DNA of 45,243 bases from Rufibacter ruber (GCF_001647275.1 NZ_LRMM01000036.1:1-45243); one strand, 5' to 3'. Shown: positions 7,871 through 16,657, counted from the stretch's first letter. Notes: a model not told the origin generated them from the sequence alone. Numbers and translations: made by a program.

Positions 7871-7911
7871 CTGTTTCCGGGCTGTTTTTTGGAAAGTAGC
7901 CCCAAAACGTA
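7871..7911. repeat. Degenerate copy of the dispersed hairpin family
   Basis: The left arm is CTGTTTCCGGGCTGTTTT and the right arm is GAAAGTAGCCCCAAAACG. Only parts of the stem still pair. Confidence 0.5.
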
Positions 7912-8215
7912 GGCACACGCTCACGCCCCTTGCCAAGGTCCGTCACGGTCCATCACTAAAGAAAAGGAAACAGCTTCGTAGTTGAAGGCCTTCTCATGGA
8001 CCTCCTGTTGGGCATATTCTGCAGACGTTTTTGACTCAGCCACTTGTTTTGTTTCAGCGTTGTTGGTGGTGCATGCGCAGTTGGTGGTAGATTTTTTCTG
8101 CTGATGTCAAAGGAATACATGGTCTGCGGTTCTTCTTAACAGTGAAAAGCCTGTCCTCCCCCTGGCTGAACCGCAATTGGAAGTGCCTCATAGGCTGCAC
8201 TGTTCCTTTGCTGCT

Positions 8216-8388
8216 GGAATGCGTAGACCGCTGTTCCCTTGGCTGGGCTGTTGGATGCAGTGGTGTTGTTCTAGGAATGCGTGGTCTGCTGTTCCCTAGG
8301 CTGTGCCGCTTGCTGCAGTGCTGTTATTTTAGGAATGCGTGGTCTGCTGTTTCCCTGGCTGGGCTGTTTGCTCCGGAGCGAAATCCCA
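8216..8388 (+). repeat. 58-bp tandem repeat, three copies
   Basis: The phrase GGAATGCGTRGWCYGCTGTT begins at 8216, 8274 and 8332, so the period is exactly 58 bp. Each unit continues with a CCCTWGGCTG-type phrase. Shorter, less regular versions of the same CTGTTCCCTTGGCTG words precede the other two dispersed-element copies (near 15085 and 20187-20240), so this belongs to the 5' side of that element. Confidence 0.75.
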
Positions 8389-8645
8389 TTGCTGTTTCAT
8401 CTTTTCCGGTAAGCGCTCACGGCCGCGGGGCCCCGTCCTGGCGGTGAGCACTGCTGTTAAAACTAGGCCCTCCGGCCTTGCCGCCGGAGCGGCACCGTAT
8501 TAACAGAGGCGCTCACCCCCAGGACTGGTTGCTGTTCCTCTCCTGTAAATGCTTGTGCTATTAGATCTGCCTCTGCAGGTAACTATTGCTAATCCGCTAG
8601 CCTGAGGCGAGCCCGTGCTGCGCACATCAGCCAGGGGCAGAAGTG
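8366..8645 (+). repeat. Dispersed structured element, copy A
   Basis: First of three copies (others 15141-15402 and 20270-20520), all in the same orientation. The GC-rich core 8413-8517 is identical to the core of copy C over 105 bp. It can fold as nested stems: TCCTGGCGGTGAGC with the segment ending CCCCCAGGA (one mismatch), then CTGTTAA/TTAACAG, then CTCCGGC/GCCGGAG. A second conserved block follows, containing GATCCGCTAGCC-like words and GCTGCGCACATCAGCCAGG. No coding frame is conserved. It could be a structured RNA or a non-autonomous mobile element. Confidence 0.75.
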
Positions 8646-8995
8646 CTAATTTAACAGAGGTGCCACTGGCAGAAGTGTTGATTGTTCATTGTTGTTTGTT
8701 TGCCGCTTTCTCTGGTTCAAGTTTCCAACTTGGACCTATGGTGGCGGAAGCTTTAAGCTTACATGGGGCGGCAGCCTCACACTACCTCTGCCCTCTATGG
8801 CTCCCTCTTCTGCCCCTCTATGGCGCGGAAGTTACTTCCGTGCCTACTAACTCCAGCTGATACTCCCGCGCTGGCACGGGTCCCCAGAATCGTGCCTACA
8901 GCTGACGGCCGGTCTCTGGCTGCCCTCGCGGCGCGGCAGCGAAACCAGGCATTGCTACTTCATCCATGCAGAATTGCCTAGGGGAAAAAGAAAGG

Positions 8996-9030
8996 ACTCA
9001 GCACTCAGGACTCAAGACTCAGAACTCACT
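8996..9030. repeat. 7-bp tandem repeat, five copies
   Basis: ACTCA recurs at 8996, 9003, 9010, 9017 and 9024, giving five 7-bp units of the form ACTCARN. It is a simple sequence repeat prone to slippage, inside non-coding sequence. Confidence 0.8.
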
Positions 9031-9092
9031 TCAATACTCCCCCTTTGAAGGGGGCGAAGGGGGAGGTTGACACAGGAGGACACGCATTGCTG
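9031..9092. repeat. Dispersed repeat shared with 20641-20700
   Basis: CTCCCCCTTTGAAGGGGG followed by a GTTGACACAGGAG phrase and CGCATTGCTGA occurs here and at 20641-20700 with few changes. In copy C it directly follows the GCGGAAGTTACTTCCG hairpin. Here about 150 bp, including the 7-bp repeat, lies between them, as if inserted after GATACTCCC. Confidence 0.65.
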
Positions 9093-9134
9093 AGGTACGG
9101 TCACCCGTCACTTGTCCTACGCATTGCAGATGTT

Positions 9135-9215
9135 CCCCTCCAAGGAGGGGTAGGGGTAGGTTCAAATGCGGCTGCCCCCACAGTACCAACTGCTCCAATG
9201 ACCTGAAAGTGCGCG
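9135..9215. repeat. Second dispersed repeat family, copy 1
   Basis: The hairpin CCCCTCC-AA-GGAGGGG is followed by CAGTACCAACTGCTCCAATGACC and ends near TGCGCCA. Related copies are at 20906-20998 and 23621-23720. Each copy is followed within about 60 bp by a GTTTTnGG hairpin. Confidence 0.6.
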
Positions 9216-9267
9216 CAGAACTGCGCCAATATCAGTAATTCAACGTGATAATAGTTGTGCTACCGGG

Positions 9268-9307
9268 CTGTTTTAGGCCTGTTTTTCTGAAAACAGGCCT
9301 AAAACAG
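9268..9307. repeat. Perfect inverted repeat, GTTTTnGGSCTG hairpin family
   Basis: The 18-bp arms CTGTTTTAGGCCTGTTTT and their exact complement flank a TCTG loop. The variable core base is A, paired with T. It lies about 110 bp before the hemA start. Confidence 0.9.
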
Positions 9308-9415
9308 AAATCCCTCTGCCCTCAAATACTGATGAACCTCTTCCTGTAAAATGACGAGCATCATATTTAGGGGACTGGTTTCTGCTGAAATTTGCATTAG
9401 AAATTGACCCAGAAA

Positions 9416-10684
9416 ATGCAGACTTCCTTCAAAGCCCTTACGCTCTCTTACAAGCAAGCCCCCATTGCCGTGCGGGAAGCCGTTTCTTTAAATGAGATTG
9501 GCTGCCGTAACCTGCTGGACAAAATCAAGGAATTTACCCTGGCGCAAGAGGTGCTGGTGCTTTCTACCTGTAACCGCACAGAGGTGTATTACGCTGCCTC
9601 AGAAGATTACTCGCAGGAGATCATCAAGTTGATAGCCATGGAAAAAGGCTTTATCTCAACCAGCGACGTGAAACCGTACTTTCTGCACATTGACCAGCCT
9701 GAGGCGGCGGTGCAGCATCTGTTTCAGGTGGCGCTGGGGCTGGAGTCACAGGTGGTGGGAGATATGCAGATCATGAACCAGGTGAAGAACGCCTACCAGT
9801 GGGCGGCAGATGCCGGATTGTCGGGTCCGTACCTGCACCGCCTGCTGCACACCATCTTCTTTACAAACAAACGGGTAGTAAATGAAACCGCTTTCAAAGA
9901 CGGGGCGGCTTCTGTCTCTTATGCCACCGTTGAACTGGTAGAGGAGCTGACCCGGCATCTGGAGAACCCCAGAGTGCTGATGCTGGGGGTTGGGGAGATA
10001 GGCGCCAACGTGGCAGATAATTTCCAGAAATCTACCATCCAGAACCTGACCATTGCCAACCGTACGCACCACAAAGCGGTTGAACTGGCCAAGCAGTGCA
10101 ACGCCCGCGCCATCTACTGGGAAAAAGTGTGGGAAGAGATGCGGCAGGCAGACGTGGTGATTTCCTCGGTACCGGGTGATTGCTTTTTTATCAGTGCTGA
10201 GCAGGTGGCACAGATGGGGGAGAAGGCACCCGCCTTTTTCTTAGACCTCTCTATGCCCCGCAGTGTTGATGGCAACCTCAATGAACTGGCAAACACCGCC
10301 GTGTACAACATTGACAACATCAAAAACCGCGCTACTGAAGCCCTGGAAAAGCGGTTGGCAGCCATTCCCGCGGCCAAAGCCATTATTGCCGATGAAATGG
10401 CCAATTTCCAAACCTGGACCCGTGAAATGCAGATGTCGCCGGCGTTGCAGCAGTTCAAGAACCGGCTGGAGGAGATCCGGCAGCGGGAAGTGGCCCGGTT
10501 TGTCAAACAGCTGGGAGACGGGGAGAAGGAACTGGTGGAGACCATCACCAAAAATATCCTGAACAAAATTGTAAAGATGCCGGCCCTGGAGCTAAAAGCC
10601 GCATGCCAGCGCGGAGAATCAGAAGCCATGCTGGAGGGGTTGAGCGCCCTGTTCCGGTTAGAGCAGGAGCCACAGCTGGCCTAA
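9416..10684 (+). CDS. hemA: Glutamyl-tRNA reductase
   Basis: 422 aa from the ATG at 9416; a TTG 12 bp upstream is in frame but less likely. The enzyme reduces glutamyl-tRNA(Glu) with NADPH to glutamate-1-semialdehyde, the first step of tetrapyrrole synthesis by the C5 route. The catalytic Cys lies in LSTCNRTEVYYA (about residue 49 from the ATG). The central domain has the substrate pattern GLESQVVGDMQI and a Rossmann motif LGVGEIGANVADNF. A helical dimerisation domain follows, with the C-terminal KNRLEEIRQREVARF segment. No other haem gene is adjacent, although the haem-PAS kinase upstream would depend on this pathway. It is a stand-alone gene between two long spacers. Confidence 0.96.
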   Translation: MQTSFKALTLSYKQAPIAVREAVSLNEIGCRNLLDKIKEFTLAQEVLVLSTCNRTEVYYAASEDYSQEIIKLIAMEKGFISTSDVKPYFLHIDQPEAAVQHLFQVALGLESQVVGDMQIMNQVKNAYQWAADAGLSGPYLHRLLHTIFFTNKRVVNETAFKDGAASVSYATVELVEELTRHLENPRVLMLGVGEIGANVADNFQKSTIQNLTIANRTHHKAVELAKQCNARAIYWEKVWEEMRQADVVISSVPGDCFFISAEQVAQMGEKAPAFFLDLSMPRSVDGNLNELANTAVYNIDNIKNRATEALEKRLAAIPAAKAIIADEMANFQTWTREMQMSPALQQFKNRLEEIRQREVARFVKQLGDGEKELVETITKNILNKIVKMPALELKAACQRGESEAMLEGLSALFRLEQEPQLA

Positions 10685-11434
10685 CGGGGCCGCAAGAATG
10701 GGCAAACTTTTGGGGTGGTCTGCCCGGCTGGTTGAAGGAGGAGTTGTTCCTGAACTTCCTGGATAGGAACGCCCCCGGTACCAAGCTTTTCCATATTCCT
10801 GTTAATCGCCTTCCCTGGTTTGCTGAGAACGAACGTCTGATGAGCCCCAACACCTTGGGCTGGTTGCTCCTGCCTGCAGCCAATCTGATGAAAAATGGGC
10901 CAGTCTCACCCTTTACTTTCTCCTTCGTCTCTATTACCAATTCGTTTATCAGTTAGAACGCCGCTTCTGTGGCAACCTCCTTCAGCAAAGATTGGTTAAG
11001 TACATTTTACTTACATACTGGGCAGAATTGTGTTGCGTTAGTTGAACCCCTATAGGCACCGTTTTACAGGATAACTTCCGGGGTAGGGGAAATACCTGAT
11101 GAAGCGGCTCCTGTACCGCTTATCATAGGTTACAAGGCGAATAAACTTACGGTGACAGCCTGCAAATGTGGTGCAACCGCCGCAGGAAAATAAAAGCTAC
11201 CAATTGATTCTCAGCTGTTTTCGCGTTTGTTGAAAGAACAGGCCGAAAACAGGCTGGTAAAATTCTACTTTCGCTGACTAGTTAAACGGCTATGGGTACC
11301 AGTAATTAAGGGAAAAGTAGAATTATTGTCACGGTCACGGAATGTTTTCTACCGTGAGAATGTCTACTTTACAATTAAAATGAAATTGTGAAGGCTTTCT
11401 GCTGGGTAGGTGGTCTTGCCGGTAAGCTGCGGGT
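10685..11434. other. 750-bp spacer, no recognisable gene
   Basis: The short open frame 10603-10956 starts inside hemA and has no protein-like composition. The part 11040-11210 has conserved-looking GC-rich words but I could not match it to a known riboswitch class. A degenerate dispersed hairpin (11214-11252) and a TCACGG...CCGTGA inverted repeat (11335-11357) lie upstream of the TPR kinase. The latter is about 80 bp before its start and could be an operator. Confidence 0.5.
11214..11252. repeat. Degenerate inverted-repeat hairpin of the dispersed family
   Basis: CTGTTTTCG at the left pairs with CGAAAACAG at the right. The inner arms (CGTTTGTT and AACAGGC) have diverged. Confidence 0.6.
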
Positions 11435-13444
11435 ATGAGAAAACTTCTATTCCTTTTCTTTTGGTTGCCTCTGTTGGTGCTGGCGCAGACTACCCCGGTA
11501 GACAGTTTGAAATTTGCCCTTCGGCAGGCGGCCACAGATTCTGCGCGCGTAAAGATTCTCTGTGAGCTGAGTAAACAAGCCTCCCTCTCTGATGTACAAC
11601 AGGCCATTGCCTATGCCCGGCAGGCAGAACAGGTAGCCACCCGTGCCCATGATGCCAGAGGCAGAGCCGCCGCTCTGAACCAACTGGGGGCGGGGCATGT
11701 GATCCTGGGCGAGAATGACAAGGCCTTTACTTATTATTTTGCGGCCCTCAAAGTGGCTGAACAGGCCGGCGATACCGCCAACATGATCACCACCTATAAT
11801 ATTCTTGGCGTGCTCAGCCAGAAGATCAAAGATGACAAACGGGCACTAGGCTATTATCACAAAGCCGAAGCCCTTGCCCTTCAAGTGCAGAACCTGCTGG
11901 CCTTGAGCAAAGTGTACAACAACCTGGGGAGCATGTACAGTGACCAGAAAGCGTTTGCGCAGGCGCTTCCCTACTATGAGAAATCTGCCCGGCTGCTGGA
12001 ACAGTTCCCGGAGCGTAAAGTACTGGCGGTGGTTCTCCAGAATATTGGCAATACCCTTACGGCCTTACACCAACCCCAAAAAGCACTTCCTTTCTTGAAC
12101 AGGGCCTTGGCAATTGACCAGGACCTGGGCAATAGAATGAATGAGACTGTTACGTTGGCCGCTCTGTCACAAGCCTACCAGGAACAGGGAGACCGTAACA
12201 AAGCATTGGCCTATGCCCGGCAAAGCTTTTCTGTGGCCCAGGAAACCAAGTCTGGCAAGAAAATAGTAGCCGCTGCCAAATTACTCCAGGATCTGTACGC
12301 GCTCCAGAAGAACTTTGAGCAGGCGTATAAGTACCAGACGGTGGCCCTGGAGCACATGGAGAAGCTTGACGCAGAGGCCCAGTCTAAAAACGCTTCCCAG
12401 ATTATTGCCCGCTATGAGAGCGAGAAACATGAGCTGGAAGACCAGAAGCTCAAGGCTGAGAAAGAGCGCCAAGACCAATCTTTGCGTTACCAGAGAGGGG
12501 CACTGCTGGCGGGGGGGGTAATGCTGTCCTTAATGATGTTGTTGTTGTCAGTCTCTCTCTTTTTCAGGAGACGTTTGATCAAGGCTTATAAACAGCTGAA
12601 GGGCGTGCATGAGCAGGTCCAGAAACAGAACAGGGAGATACGCCAGCATCAGGAGGAAATCCTGCAGCAGTCAGCGGTTCTGCAGACCCAGAATGAGCTT
12701 CTGGCCAAAACCAGTAACTTTAAAAGCAAGATCTTCTCAATTGTTTCACATGATCTGCGCTCACCGTTTACCACCCTGAAAGGTATATTGGCGCTCACCC
12801 AGGTCCATAATATGTCTGCGGAGGAACTGCAGCGTATTCTTGAGCTTCTCGCCAAAGACGTAGACACCGTAGAAGACATGTTGAACAACTTGCTGGTTTG
12901 GTCTAAAAGCCAGTTAGAGGAAGCCGTGGTGCATGTACAGCCGCTGCCGCTGCCACAGGTGTTAGATGAGACCCTGGAAGTGGTACAGTATGCAGCTGCC
13001 CAAAAGCAGATAACGCTTCTCAACCTGGTCCCTGAAGAGACCGTGGTACTCGCTGATAGGGAGCGTATGGCTTTTGTGCTGAGGAACCTGCTCATGAATG
13101 CCATCAAGTTCTCATTTGAAGGCCGGGAAGTGCAGGTGAAGGCCCACGTGCAGGACCAACTGGTAACGGTGTCAGTTATTGATTTCGGGAAGGGGATAGC
13201 CGCCAAGCATTTGCACAAGCTGTTCTCAGAAGACCGCTTCACCACCTTGGGTACCTCCAATGAAGTAGGGACAGGGCTGGGGCTGATGCTCTGCAAAGAG
13301 CTGTTAGACGCCATGGGCGGAACAATCACTGTTACCAGCGAAGAAGGCAAAGGAAGCATCTTCTCCGTTACGTTACCCCAGGCCGAAGCAGTACCTGGTT
13401 GGTCAGCCAAAATGCGATCTCCAGAGTTACAGGCTTCCCATTAA
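11435..13444 (+). CDS. TPR-containing membrane sensor histidine kinase
   Basis: 669 aa. A signal peptide (residues 1-18, hydrophobic, ending VLAQ) is followed by about six tetratricopeptide repeats in the periplasm (roughly 35-310; for example YNNLGSMYSDQKAFAQALPYY). Next come a charged coil, one membrane helix (about 355-377), and a cytoplasmic coiled coil (385-428). HisKA has His439 (FSIVSHDLRSP), and the HATPase has N-box (LRNLLMNAIKFS), DFGKGI and GTGLGLMLC. This is a common Bacteroidota layout in which the TPR region is thought to detect a ligand or protein partner. No response regulator gene is adjacent, so it is an orphan kinase. It ends in a spacer with two strong hairpins. Confidence 0.92.
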   Translation: MRKLLFLFFWLPLLVLAQTTPVDSLKFALRQAATDSARVKILCELSKQASLSDVQQAIAYARQAEQVATRAHDARGRAAALNQLGAGHVILGENDKAFTYYFAALKVAEQAGDTANMITTYNILGVLSQKIKDDKRALGYYHKAEALALQVQNLLALSKVYNNLGSMYSDQKAFAQALPYYEKSARLLEQFPERKVLAVVLQNIGNTLTALHQPQKALPFLNRALAIDQDLGNRMNETVTLAALSQAYQEQGDRNKALAYARQSFSVAQETKSGKKIVAAAKLLQDLYALQKNFEQAYKYQTVALEHMEKLDAEAQSKNASQIIARYESEKHELEDQKLKAEKERQDQSLRYQRGALLAGGVMLSLMMLLLSVSLFFRRRLIKAYKQLKGVHEQVQKQNREIRQHQEEILQQSAVLQTQNELLAKTSNFKSKIFSIVSHDLRSPFTTLKGILALTQVHNMSAEELQRILELLAKDVDTVEDMLNNLLVWSKSQLEEAVVHVQPLPLPQVLDETLEVVQYAAAQKQITLLNLVPEETVVLADRERMAFVLRNLLMNAIKFSFEGREVQVKAHVQDQLVTVSVIDFGKGIAAKHLHKLFSEDRFTTLGTSNEVGTGLGLMLCKELLDAMGGTITVTSEEGKGSIFSVTLPQAEAVPGWSAKMRSPELQASH

Positions 13445-13632
13445 CACTGGGTAGAACAGCTTTTCCTTCCCTGCCGTGGAACTCCTGCGGGCGGGACCAT
13501 GCGCTGTGGTGGTTTTGACCCATCCGCATGTGACGGCGGGTGCCTTCACATACTTTTTCACAGACGTAAGAAGCAGCTAGGCTCTCTGCCTCCAGCTGAA
13601 AGTGTCCTTTCTTTCCTCTTATAGGAGACCTC

Positions 13633-13680
13633 TTTTCTGTTTTGGGGCTGTTTTTGAAAAAACAGCCCCAAAACAGAAAA
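13633..13680. repeat. Perfect inverted repeat, GTTTTnGGSCTG hairpin family
   Basis: The 23-bp arms TTTTCTGTTTTGGGGCTG... and complement are almost without a loop. The core base is G, paired with C. It sits between the convergent TPR kinase and esterase genes and directly abuts a second, GC-rich hairpin, so it should stop transcription from both sides. Confidence 0.9.
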
Positions 13681-13712
13681 GCCCTCGCACCTGGAACAGA
13701 AGGTGCGAGGGC
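13681..13712. terminator. GC-rich terminator hairpin between convergent genes
   Basis: GCCCTCGCACCT (13681-13692) pairs perfectly with AGGTGCGAGGGC (13701-13712) around an 8-nt loop, followed by TTT on the plus strand. It is unrelated in sequence to the dispersed family hairpin it touches. Convergent genes flank it (stops at 13444 and 13942). Confidence 0.75.
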
Positions 13713-13941
13713 TTTAGAAGATATCTGAAAAGCTGAATCACCCAATGGTGACATTTTATCTGCCAACCTCCTTTTTTTAACCGGCCAGGCTCTTAAGACT
13801 ACTTTCTTCGCATAACAGCAAATAAATAGTATAAGGGTGAAGACCACTTTTAGACGGTGATTTTTGACACCGTTAAACAGGCTCAACTACCGGTTCTTGT
13901 TCTCGTGACCGCCTGGTCAGTTAGAGCGGGCAAAATCTTGG

Positions 13942-14868
13942 TTATTCGCAAAAGGAGTAGGCGTTGGGGCGGTCGCCTTTTTTGCCAGTTGAGACTATCA
14001 CGTGCTCCTGGGTTTTGCTGCCAGCCATCACATCATCTAAGAATTTCACCAGCACCTGCTGGTTTTTACCAAAGAGTTCGCCGCTATAGGCGTGGGTGCC
14101 GCCGCAGTAGGTGATGAGACGCGTGTTCCCATGCAGGTGCACCAGGTGCTGGTAAATAGAGAGTGAACCAAACAACATGAACCAGTTTGAGGAATTAGTG
14201 GGGCAGCTGTGGTGGGCGGCCGTCCCGTATGGCACCGTTGTGTCAGCACTTCCGTGGAAAAGCAACACCGGAATCTTGTTCTCAGGAGTAATAAGGTTCA
14301 GGTCCATGAGCGCCCCGGCCCCCGAGATAACGCCTTTGTAGCGGAAGTTGGCGGGCAGTGACACCTGCGGGTAAAGGTTCATGCGCTTGTAGTCCCAGAA
14401 GGCGGCGTGCAAGGCGGCCTCTGCCCCGGCGCTGCTGCCAGACACAAAGATAGCGGCCGGGTCAAGGTTATACTTTTCTGTGTTCTTCAGGAAGTAGGCC
14501 GTAGCTAACCACAGACCATTGGCCGCGTGCTGAAAGGCCTTGATCTTCTCGGCCAGCTGTCCGTTACAGCCAAAGTTTTTATTTTTAGCAAACAGCGTGT
14601 AGGTGATAGTGGCGGCGGCGTAACCTTTATCAGCCAGATAGGAGCAGAACCCGTGCCCGCTCTTGCGGTCTCCGCCCGAAAAGCCGCCGCCGTGCTCAAA
14701 CAACACCAACGGCAGCTTCCCGTTGCCGGGCTTGGCGGGCAGAAACAAATCCAGCTCCAATTTCAGGGTGTCGTTCTGGAAGTAGGTGAGCGTGGTGAAT
14801 TTTTGGGATTGGGCGAAAGATGCCAGGTGACATAGGAGAAACGCGAGCAGCAGAAGTGCTTTTTTCAT
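13942..14868 (-). CDS. Secreted alpha/beta hydrolase (carboxylesterase-like)
   Basis: 308 aa. A signal peptide (residues 1-20, ending SFAQ) puts it outside the cytoplasm. The oxyanion-hole motif is HGGG at 59-62, the nucleophile elbow GSSAG holds Ser146, the acid is Asp209 in HGSADTTVP, and the base is His259 in GGTHAYS. This is the layout of the BD-FAE/esterase-lipase group, which cleaves ester bonds of small or carbohydrate-linked acyl groups; the substrate cannot be told from the sequence. The stretch after His259 is somewhat long. It is a single gene on the minus strand. Its 3' end faces the TPR kinase across the terminator pair at 13633-13712. Confidence 0.9.
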   Translation of the reverse strand: MKKALLLLAFLLCHLASFAQSQKFTTLTYFQNDTLKLELDLFLPAKPGNGKLPLVLFEHGGGFSGGDRKSGHGFCSYLADKGYAAATITYTLFAKNKNFGCNGQLAEKIKAFQHAANGLWLATAYFLKNTEKYNLDPAAIFVSGSSAGAEAALHAAFWDYKRMNLYPQVSLPANFRYKGVISGAGALMDLNLITPENKIPVLLFHGSADTTVPYGTAAHHSCPTNSSNWFMLFGSLSIYQHLVHLHGNTRLITYCGGTHAYSGELFGKNQQVLVKFLDDVMAGSKTQEHVIVSTGKKGDRPNAYSFCE

Positions 14869-15140
14869 GGGTGTTGCAATGGGTTACGTAAGTGAAAAAT
14901 AATCTGCCGCTATGGCCACAGACCGGGTAAGATAGGAAAAATCCTTTTATCTGGTTTTGATTTGGCACTACTGCCTGTGGTCTACCTTTCTGTGGGCTGG
15001 TAGAAAAGGCGAGAGCTTGGGAGAGGTGTGGGTGGTTTTTTCTATTGTGAACGGCAGTTCATGGTCAGCTGGAATGCGTAGTTGACTGTTCCCTTAACTA
15101 TTCCCTTGGGTATTCCCTTGGCTGTTTCCATTGGCTGTTC

Positions 15141-15402
15141 CGTTTGCTCCGGTACTAAATCCCATTGCTATTGCATTGCCTCTGCTAAGCGCTCACGGCC
15201 GCGGGGCCCCGTCCTGCCGGTTCGCACTGCTGTTAAAACTACGCCTTCGGCACCGTAGTCACAGAGGCGCTCACCGCCAGGACTGGTTGCTGTTCCTCTC
15301 CTGATCAGCCTTATTTTCTCTCTCTACCTCTGTAGGTAACCACTGCTGATCCGCTAGCCTGTGGTGAGCCCTTGCTGCGCACATCAGCCAGGGGCAAAAG
15401 TG
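15141..15402 (+). repeat. Dispersed structured element, copy B (diverged)
   Basis: The GC-rich core 15189-15275 is 18 bp shorter than in copies A and C. The terminal hairpin is replaced: the CTGTTAA/TTAACAG and CTCCGGC/GCCGGAG stems become ACTACG/CGTAGT capped by a GCC-TTC-GGC loop. Changing both arms together keeps the fold, which argues for selection on structure. The downstream block with GATCCGCTAGCCTG and GCTGCGCACATCAGCC is conserved. Confidence 0.72.
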
Positions 15403-15769
15403 TTTCAGGAGGAGAAGCAAAGGCAGAAATGAGAAGCAAAAGCAGAAGTGATAAATCAAGGCACTGGTTCAAGCTGGTGACCTGGTCCCTCCCTTACGGA
15501 GGTTACGGAATGCCACGGCCGCGGTCTCACCTCTCTTCTGCCCTCTGTGGCGCAGAAGTTTGTTCCGGGTCTTGCTGTTTTCCTGTTGGGAGTAAACGAC
15601 GGAGCTGTAGGCCAACCCAGAGGTATAGATGAGATGGACTGCGGTATATAAAGGACGGGGTACTTGCGGCTATTACGGTAATTGCTTGATAACTACTGAA
15701 TTTGCTGCTGTGCCGGAATCATACTGCACCAGCGGTGTTCACTGGGAAAGCATTTGTAGTCATTGTGTT

Positions 15770-15972
15770 ATGAAGAAAAAAATACCGCTGAACGCAGTCC
15801 TCCAGACCATAGAAAATGCAGATTTAGCCGCGTGCACAGATGCCGTGGAATTCATCAACAGCTGGACTTTTACCAGTACACGCAAGAAGAACTCAAGTGC
15901 ATTAGTGACACGTTGAGCACTAGGCTGAGCCTTTTGCTACGGCTGGAGATCAGGACTGTCCTTCCCGCCTAA
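15770..15972 (+). pseudogene. Small hypothetical gene with probable frameshift
   Basis: From ATG 15770 the frame reads MKKKIPLNAVLQTIENADL..DAVEF, and then becomes Ser/Thr/Lys-rich and stops at 15916. One frame over, from about 15851, the sequence becomes protein-like (QLDFYQYTQEELKCISDTL) and continues to a stop at 15972. Joining the two gives a plausible small helical protein of about 65 residues, so a single-base deletion near 15845-15855 is likely. I do not recognise the family. Confidence 0.35.
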
Positions 15973-15995
15973 CGGTTCAGTCTATGATTTGCTCT

Positions 15996-16017
15996 GCCTG
16001 ATTTTTCAAAAACAGGC
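15996..16017. repeat. Partial copy of the dispersed hairpin family
   Basis: GCCTGATTTTT pairs with AAAAACAGGC with one bulged base. The right flank CAGAAACGC belongs to the family arm, but the left outer arm is missing. Confidence 0.5.
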
Positions 16018-16157
16018 CAGAAACGCAAATAGGAGAAACTGTCCGGGCAAAACTTGCGGCGGCAGGAACAAAGGTGGTAGGGCCTCGTACAGAAGAGGGA
16101 AAGAAAGAGCTGGCAGTCCCCGTGACGGCCTTTGTTGTACCTTAACTGCAAGAATTC

Positions 16158-16574
16158 ATGAACAACTGGCAACCAATTTCCAGACCCCTGCACGGCATAG
16201 CCGATGTAGCGTATATCCCTGCCGTAGCCTCTGCCCCGGAGACCGTAGGCTTCACCGAGGAAGAAACCGCCACCACCCTCTGCCGGGCCATTAGCGGCGG
16301 TACGTTGGTGTCTGCCCTGGTGACCCGCGCCGAATGGGGTGCGGTGAAGGTGATGCCGTACAAGGCACACCTGGCCATTGACTTCGCCACCAGCCTGTTC
16401 TCCCTGGCAGCGCCGTGGCTGTTCGGGTTCGCTAAAAATGAGAAGGCGCGCAATACATTTTTGGCCATGGGCCTGACCGGACTGGTGGTGGGCGCGCTGT
16501 CCCGCCCAGAGGAGATGGATCCCGACAAAGTACAGAAACTGCAGCGCAGAGCCAATAACCTGCCAGCATTGTAA
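16158..16574 (+). CDS. Small integral membrane protein, SPW-like
   Basis: 138 aa. A soluble start is followed by hydrophobic segments at about residues 40-58, 70-92 and 98-118. The middle segment contains SLAAPWLFGF, close to the SPW motif (Ser-Pro-Trp) of SPW-repeat membrane proteins, preceded by a helix start KAHLAIDFATSLFS. A charged tail (residues 120-138, RPEEMDPDKVQKLQRRAN) probably lies in the cytoplasm. Function is unknown. The next gene starts 200 bp on, beyond a strong hairpin, so it is likely its own transcription unit. Confidence 0.7.
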   Translation: MNNWQPISRPLHGIADVAYIPAVASAPETVGFTEEETATTLCRAISGGTLVSALVTRAEWGAVKVMPYKAHLAIDFATSLFSLAAPWLFGFAKNEKARNTFLAMGLTGLVVGALSRPEEMDPDKVQKLQRRANNLPAL

Positions 16575-16607
16575 ACAGCCGTACCTCTGCGTTGGCAGAA
16601 GTGAGGG

Positions 16608-16657
16608 AACTCCTGTTTTCGGCCTGTTTTACAGAAAACAGACCGAAAACAGGAGTT
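16608..16657. repeat. Inverted repeat with 23-bp arms, dispersed hairpin family
   Basis: AACTCCTGTTTTCGGCCTG... and its complement flank ACAG, with one mismatch. The core base is C, paired with G. The flanking AACTCC/GGAGTT also pairs. It lies 34 bp after the SPW-like gene and is a probable terminator. Confidence 0.85.

Larger units (their letters stand above)
7707..9403. other. 1.7-kb spacer of dispersed repeats, no gene
   Basis: No frame here has the composition or motifs of a real protein. The spacer holds three dispersed hairpins, a 58-bp tandem repeat, one copy of the structured dispersed element, a run of 7-bp repeats and small GC-rich hairpins. A hairpin at 8714-8736 has GGTTCAAGTT pairing with AACTTGGACC. 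Another at 8823-8843 has CGGAAG pairing with CTTCCG. The promoter of hemA must lie near its right end but no clear box pair was found. Confidence 0.7.
14869..16157. other. 1.3-kb spacer with dispersed element and a small broken ORF
   Basis: It contains copy B of the structured dispersed element (15141-15402), preceded by CTGTTCCCTT-type words from about 15085. A related TTCTGCCCTCTGTGGCGCAGAAGTT phrase follows near 15536. Then come a possible frameshifted small gene (15770-15972) and a partial hairpin (15996-16017). Nothing else is recognised. Confidence 0.6.

Noticed and set aside
8142-8981. Several open frames of 70-100 codons on the plus strand
   Set aside because: They run through the 58-bp tandem repeat and the structured element. 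Compositions are rich in Cys, Trp, Ser and Arg and no frame is shared between element copies.
7737-9307. Insertion-sequence remnant
   Set aside because: No transposase fragment, no clear target-site duplication and no terminal inverted repeats bracketing the region could be found.
10603-10956. 117-codon open frame overlapping the end of hemA
   Set aside because: It starts inside hemA in another frame, and its residues after the hemA stop show no domain or coding-like composition.
11040-11210. Possible riboswitch upstream of the TPR kinase
   Set aside because: Words such as ACCTGATGA and GCAACCGCCGC recall TPP and cobalamin elements, but the required boxes and stems do not occur in the right order, and the downstream gene is not a usual target.
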